Assembly (NCBI GenBank): GCA_024500155.1
Contig: CM044874.1
Span: 44,800,384-44,864,383 of the forward strand
Direction of reading: 5' to 3'
DNA from: Chenopodium formosanum
Taxonomy: Eukaryota; Streptophyta; Magnoliopsida; Caryophyllales; Amaranthaceae
Length of the DNA stretch: 64,000 nt
Shown here: piece by piece, positions 61,022 to 64,000 of the stretch
How the letters are laid out: every line of letters begins with the position of its first letter
Position numbering within the stretch: position 1 is the stretch's first letter
Notes under the pieces: model-generated
Seen by the model: only the letters and a program-made list of their open reading frames with translations
Databases searched by the model: none
Told to the model about the DNA's origin: nothing
Made by a program: the position numbers and the translations under genes

Positions 61022-61037
61022 GTAGTATAACATGATA

Positions 61038-61640
61038 TATTCACTTGGCATTCCAACTTTTCGCCAAGTGTCGTGCCACGTAGGATAGAGTTATATAGAA
61101 TTCAATTGGTAGGATAAAAAAGGTAGTTTAGAATTTTATTTTCAATCAAATTTGGATAGAATTTTATGATAAAATTGTTAATTTAGAGTTTTATTTTTGA
61201 TAAAGTACCAATATTTCATATGTACAAATTGAATTATAATTCTATTAAAAAAAAATTAGATTATAACTCTCATAAATTATCATATAAATTTATTTTTTGT
61301 ATCATAATATTTTTTTGGAGCGAAGGAATTAGTTCAAAATGTACCACATCCATGGTTTATAATATATTCTAATCAATTAAAATAATATACTTCACAATCT
61401 AATATAATTTTATTACTGTGTGTAGACCTGTCAATCAGATCGGGTCACGAGTCATTTCAGACAAGGTCAAAAAAAAAATTCACCAATAATATTATTATTA
61501 TTTGTCATTACATGTCTACAAGTTTAAATCGTCACAAAAACACGTCAATTCCTAACTAATTGTGTATCAATGATATGTTTTAAAATTTGACATATAGATT
61601 AAAATATATCTTTAAATTTAATAAACAACCCGGGCATTGC
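61038..61640. other. Host DNA right of the nest
   Basis: AT-rich sequence with no supported gene or repeat. It contains the plain flank of copia2 at its left edge. Confidence 0.5.
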
Positions 61641-62300
61641 ACGGACACAAAACTAGTATATATAAAGGGGAGCTTTTTCCCTAGTTTTTAATGAGTCATA
61701 GAGGATTTAATTTTTTTAACGCGCCATATAGGATTAAAAATTTTAATTGTAGCCAATAAAATAAAAGATTATTAATTTCTTTTAAAATTAAATAATTCAA
61801 ATGCCAGGTAAGCAAAAGTGTCGAATGAGATTTTTAAGTTTAAATTAATTAAATATAAAATATTATCTTTTGATTATAAGAATTTTATCTAAATATAAAA
61901 CAAATTTAGCACATACATAAAAATATATATATATATTTTTAAAAATTCAAACAAATCGTACATCGCGTGGGGTTTATATAAAAGGGAATTTTCCCTCAAG
62001 TTTTTAGAGGCCATGTAGGATTTAATTTTTTTAGCGTGCCATGTAGGATTATAAATTTAAGTTGTAGTCAATTAAATAAGATATTATTAATTTCTTTCAC
62101 AATTAAATAATTCAAATGCCACGTAAGCAAAATTGACGAAAGATATTTTAAAGTTTAAATTAATTAAATATAAAATATTATTTTTTGATATCAGAAATTT
62201 ATCTAATATTTTGAAACTAATATAATCACATTTTTAATCACATAAATATGAAAAATATTTTTTTAAAAAAATATTAATAAACCGTACATCGCACGATATG
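61630..62300 (+). repeat. About 315-bp imperfect tandem duplication with Helitron-like end motifs
   Basis: 61657-61970 and 61973-62290 share GGATTTAATTTTTTTA, AATTCAAATGCCA and GTTTAAATTAATTAAATATAAAATATTA. Each unit is bordered by a GC-rich palindromic word (GGGCATTGCACGG; CGTACATCGCGTGG; CGTACATCGCACG). CTAGT follows the first (61653-61657), as at Helitron 3' termini. A complete Helitron with a TC start is not shown. Confidence 0.55.
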
Positions 62301-62428
62301 GGATAAGTGATTCGAGCTTTTAAGAACAGAGATAGTGTGTATCGCTATTTGATTATGGGATAAGTGATTATGGAATAAGTGATTCCAGCTTTTAAAAAGA
62401 GAGGTAGTGTGTATCGCTATTTGATTTT
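62299..62428 (+). repeat. Two-copy direct repeat of about 55 bp
   Basis: GATAAGTGATTC(G/C)AGCTTTTAA...TAGTGTGTATCGCTATTTGATT occurs at 62299-62354 and 62373-62428 with a short spacer. Confidence 0.65.
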
Positions 62429-63085
62429 ATTGTTTTGTTGTTGTTTACTTTGTATTTGCTATGAAATTTGCAATCACTTGAAAAGCAAGTAGTTCTATTA
62501 AATGATAACGACCAAATTGGGCTAAAATCACATGCCAAATTATTTAAGAATCAATAATAATGATACAATCACCATTGTGAATTTGTGATTCCAAGATATA
62601 CTCTGTACTATTTTTTTGGAAGAATTTACAATACAAGGGGAGTTCGGATGACATAGATCATAGAAAAAAGGAGATATGTATAAAAAGATATGTATAGTAA
62701 AGAAACCACAAATAGAAGGCAAAAATGACGACACTACCCACTTTGAGTGCACTTATAGCTTTCGATATCTCATTTGTCTAACAGAGGAAGACATCATATT
62801 ACAGAGAGACTATTTTATTTTATTATTAATCTATTTATTTTATTAATCTTATTTTTTTATACGAGTATATTTTTTATTTTAGAGGGGGATATTAAGACAT
62901 GAAAATATTTTTATGTGGTGTATAATCAATAAGAGGTAGAAAGAGGTTGGCCCCACTATTAATTTCAAGTTTCAACCACGAAAATGAAAGGATAACATAA
63001 AACTAAAAAAAATATATCAAAGAAATTAAAAGGGGCGGCAAAATTAGTGAATTGTTAATGAACAAAATTGCAACCTTTTTTCAGC

Positions 63086-63097
63086 TCCAATAAATAG
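63086..63097 (+). promoter_or_regulatory. Probable TATA box of the aquaporin gene
   Basis: CAATAAATAGGC lies about 145 bp upstream of the ATG. A CT-rich leader (TTTCTCTCAC, TTTCTCTCTC) follows at 63150-63182, typical of plant 5' untranslated regions. Transcription would start near 63115-63130. Confidence 0.5.
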
Positions 63098-63237
63098 GCT
63101 ACAACCCCATCACTTCAAGAACCCATCAGTTGCAACTTCAGTACCATCTTTCTCTCACTAAAACTTGTGCTTTCTCTCTCTAAAATACATAAAATTTCCA
63201 ATAAATTTCATTTTTATTTTTGCAAAAAAGTTAAGAA

Positions 63238-63535
63238 ATGGCAAAGGATATTGAAGTAGGAGGAGATCACAGAAGAGAGTTAGCAAAAGACTATCAAGAC
63301 CCACCACCATCACCATTGTTTGATGCAGAAGAGTTGGGTAAATGGTCATTTTACAGGGCTTTGATTGCTGAGTTTATTGCAACAATGTTGTTTTTGTACA
63401 TCACAGTTTTGACTGTAATTGGGCATAAGAGTCAGAATGCTGCTGATCAATGTGGTGGTGTTGGTATTCTTGGCATTGCTTGGGCTTTTGGTGGCATGAT
63501 CTTTGTCCTTGTTTACTGCACTGCTGGTATTTCTG
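63238..63535 (+). CDS. Plasma-membrane aquaporin PIP2, exon 1 (partial gene)
   Basis: The exon encodes the first 99 residues of a plasma membrane intrinsic protein. These form tetrameric channels for water and sometimes H2O2 or CO2. The short N-terminus before WSFYRA is of PIP2 type. A diacidic DIE motif lies at residues 4-6, known in other PIP2s as an ER-export signal. DPPPSPLFD is at 21-29. D29 and E32 align with the Ca2+-binding pair of spinach SoPIP2;1, and C72 with the conserved loop A cysteine. TM1 is about 39-62 and TM2 about 75-95. The exon ends ATTTCTG|GTATGT, the usual PIP first-intron position just before the GHINPAV (first NPA) exon. The remaining exons lie right of the window. 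The start is supported by AAGAAATGGC. The subtype number is not assigned. Confidence 0.93.
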
Positions 63536-64000
63536 GTATGTTTTCGGCTTTTTTTCTCGATTTCCTTTTCTGTGTTAATTTTCACGTTGATAGTGTAATT
63601 AAATCTGAATGGAGGTAGTGACTTATAGTCACGGCCTTGTTAATCAAAACATAGCTATGAGAGAAGTTGTAGCTATGGTAATAAGCGTAAGCTATGAAGA
63701 TAGATAATTGAACTTTAAGTGTTTTACGAAGTAGTTGTCAACTAGCTATTAACCATTAAACTGGATATAGGACTAATAAAAGAGACATAACAATCTTTTT
63801 AATCATGTAATAGTGGTTTATCTACTTTTGGACTTTCAATACACAAATTAAAAACGAGACCACAGACCCTTAAGAAAACATGCAGTTGAAAAATTGTACA
63901 GGACTTGGTAGATGACTATGTTGATTGCACTTGAAAGATACATACCCATACAAGTATATTTGTAAAGTGTTGAGAATTTGTCAAAGTTTGCTTTGAATAA
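63536..64000 (+). other. Start of aquaporin intron 1
   Basis: It begins GTATGTTT and is AT-rich. No acceptor followed by a GHINPAV-coding exon is seen before the window ends, so the intron is at least 465 bp. The open frame continuing to 63618 is read-through of the intron. Confidence 0.75.

Larger units (their letters stand above)
32451..61032 (+). mobile_element. Ty1/copia retrotransposon copia2, outermost element of a four-level nest
   Basis: LTRs are 32451-33235 and 37687-38490 plus 61027-61032. Flanks TGATC (32446-32450) and TGATA (61033-61037) match at four of five bases. The 3' LTR is interrupted six bases from its end by the Ogre copy D; the interrupted end ATAACA is found again at 61027-61032. 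Without the insertions, copia2 is about 6 kb. Its LTRs have diverged more than those of the elements nested inside, as expected for the oldest layer. No TGGTATCAGAGC-like primer site follows the 5' LTR. Confidence 0.88.

Overview
The window is nuclear DNA of a flowering plant, most likely a eudicot. The signs are a plasma-membrane aquaporin (PIP2) exon with plant-type splice and promoter features, AT-rich intergenic DNA, and plant-specific retrotransposons (Ogre/Tat and SIRE-like). A more precise taxon cannot be read from the sequence. Only one functional host gene is visible: the first exon of a PIP2 aquaporin at 63238-63535 (+), whose first intron runs off the window. Almost everything else is transposable elements (TEs) in various stages of decay. 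I recognised no rRNA, tRNA or CRISPR locus.

Region by region: 1-9925 holds a gag-only (non-autonomous) Ogre/Tat-like LTR element, entered in mid-element. Its LTR is followed by a nearly internal-less second unit ending in another LTR. A short CACTA-like scrap (9926-10249) and an inverted Ogre-type LTR (10250-12124, minus) follow. 12125-16450 is the remnant of an unrecognised multi-exon host gene, with a 2.16 kb SIRE-type solo LTR in one intron (13931-16094, exact GATCA duplication). Two long-TIR, Mutator-like elements with exact 9-bp target duplications follow (16554-17418 and 17650-18808). Next come 1.1 kb of one-strand purine-rich repeats and 3.4 kb of gene-free DNA. A minus-strand TRIM-sized LTR element lies at 23431-24488. 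A decayed Ty1/copia element lies at 24948-31423, itself carrying a 1.4 kb solo LTR.

From 32451 to 61032 there is a four-level nest that can be reconstructed from target-site duplications. A Ty1/copia element (TGATC/TGATA) is interrupted in its 3' LTR by a gag-only Ogre element (GTAGT). That element is interrupted in its own 3' LTR by a third long-TIR element (TTATTTTAT), which is interrupted in its right TIR by a young Ty3/gypsy Tat element (ATGGT). The Tat element has 489-bp LTRs with 7 differences and dual RNase H domains. It also carries an antisense gene that I can resolve into four exons with matching intron phases.

How the parts relate: the host DNA at 31429-32445 was once adjacent to that at 61038, so the aquaporin's upstream region has been displaced by about 28.6 kb of nested insertions. 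The most unusual signals are (a) three long-TIR elements whose TIRs each carry a different short word repeated about four times at about 30-bp spacing, in an otherwise shared architecture; (b) the spliced antisense gene of the Tat element; and (c) a recurrent TGTCGCC/GGCGACA palindrome in Ogre LTRs and internal regions.
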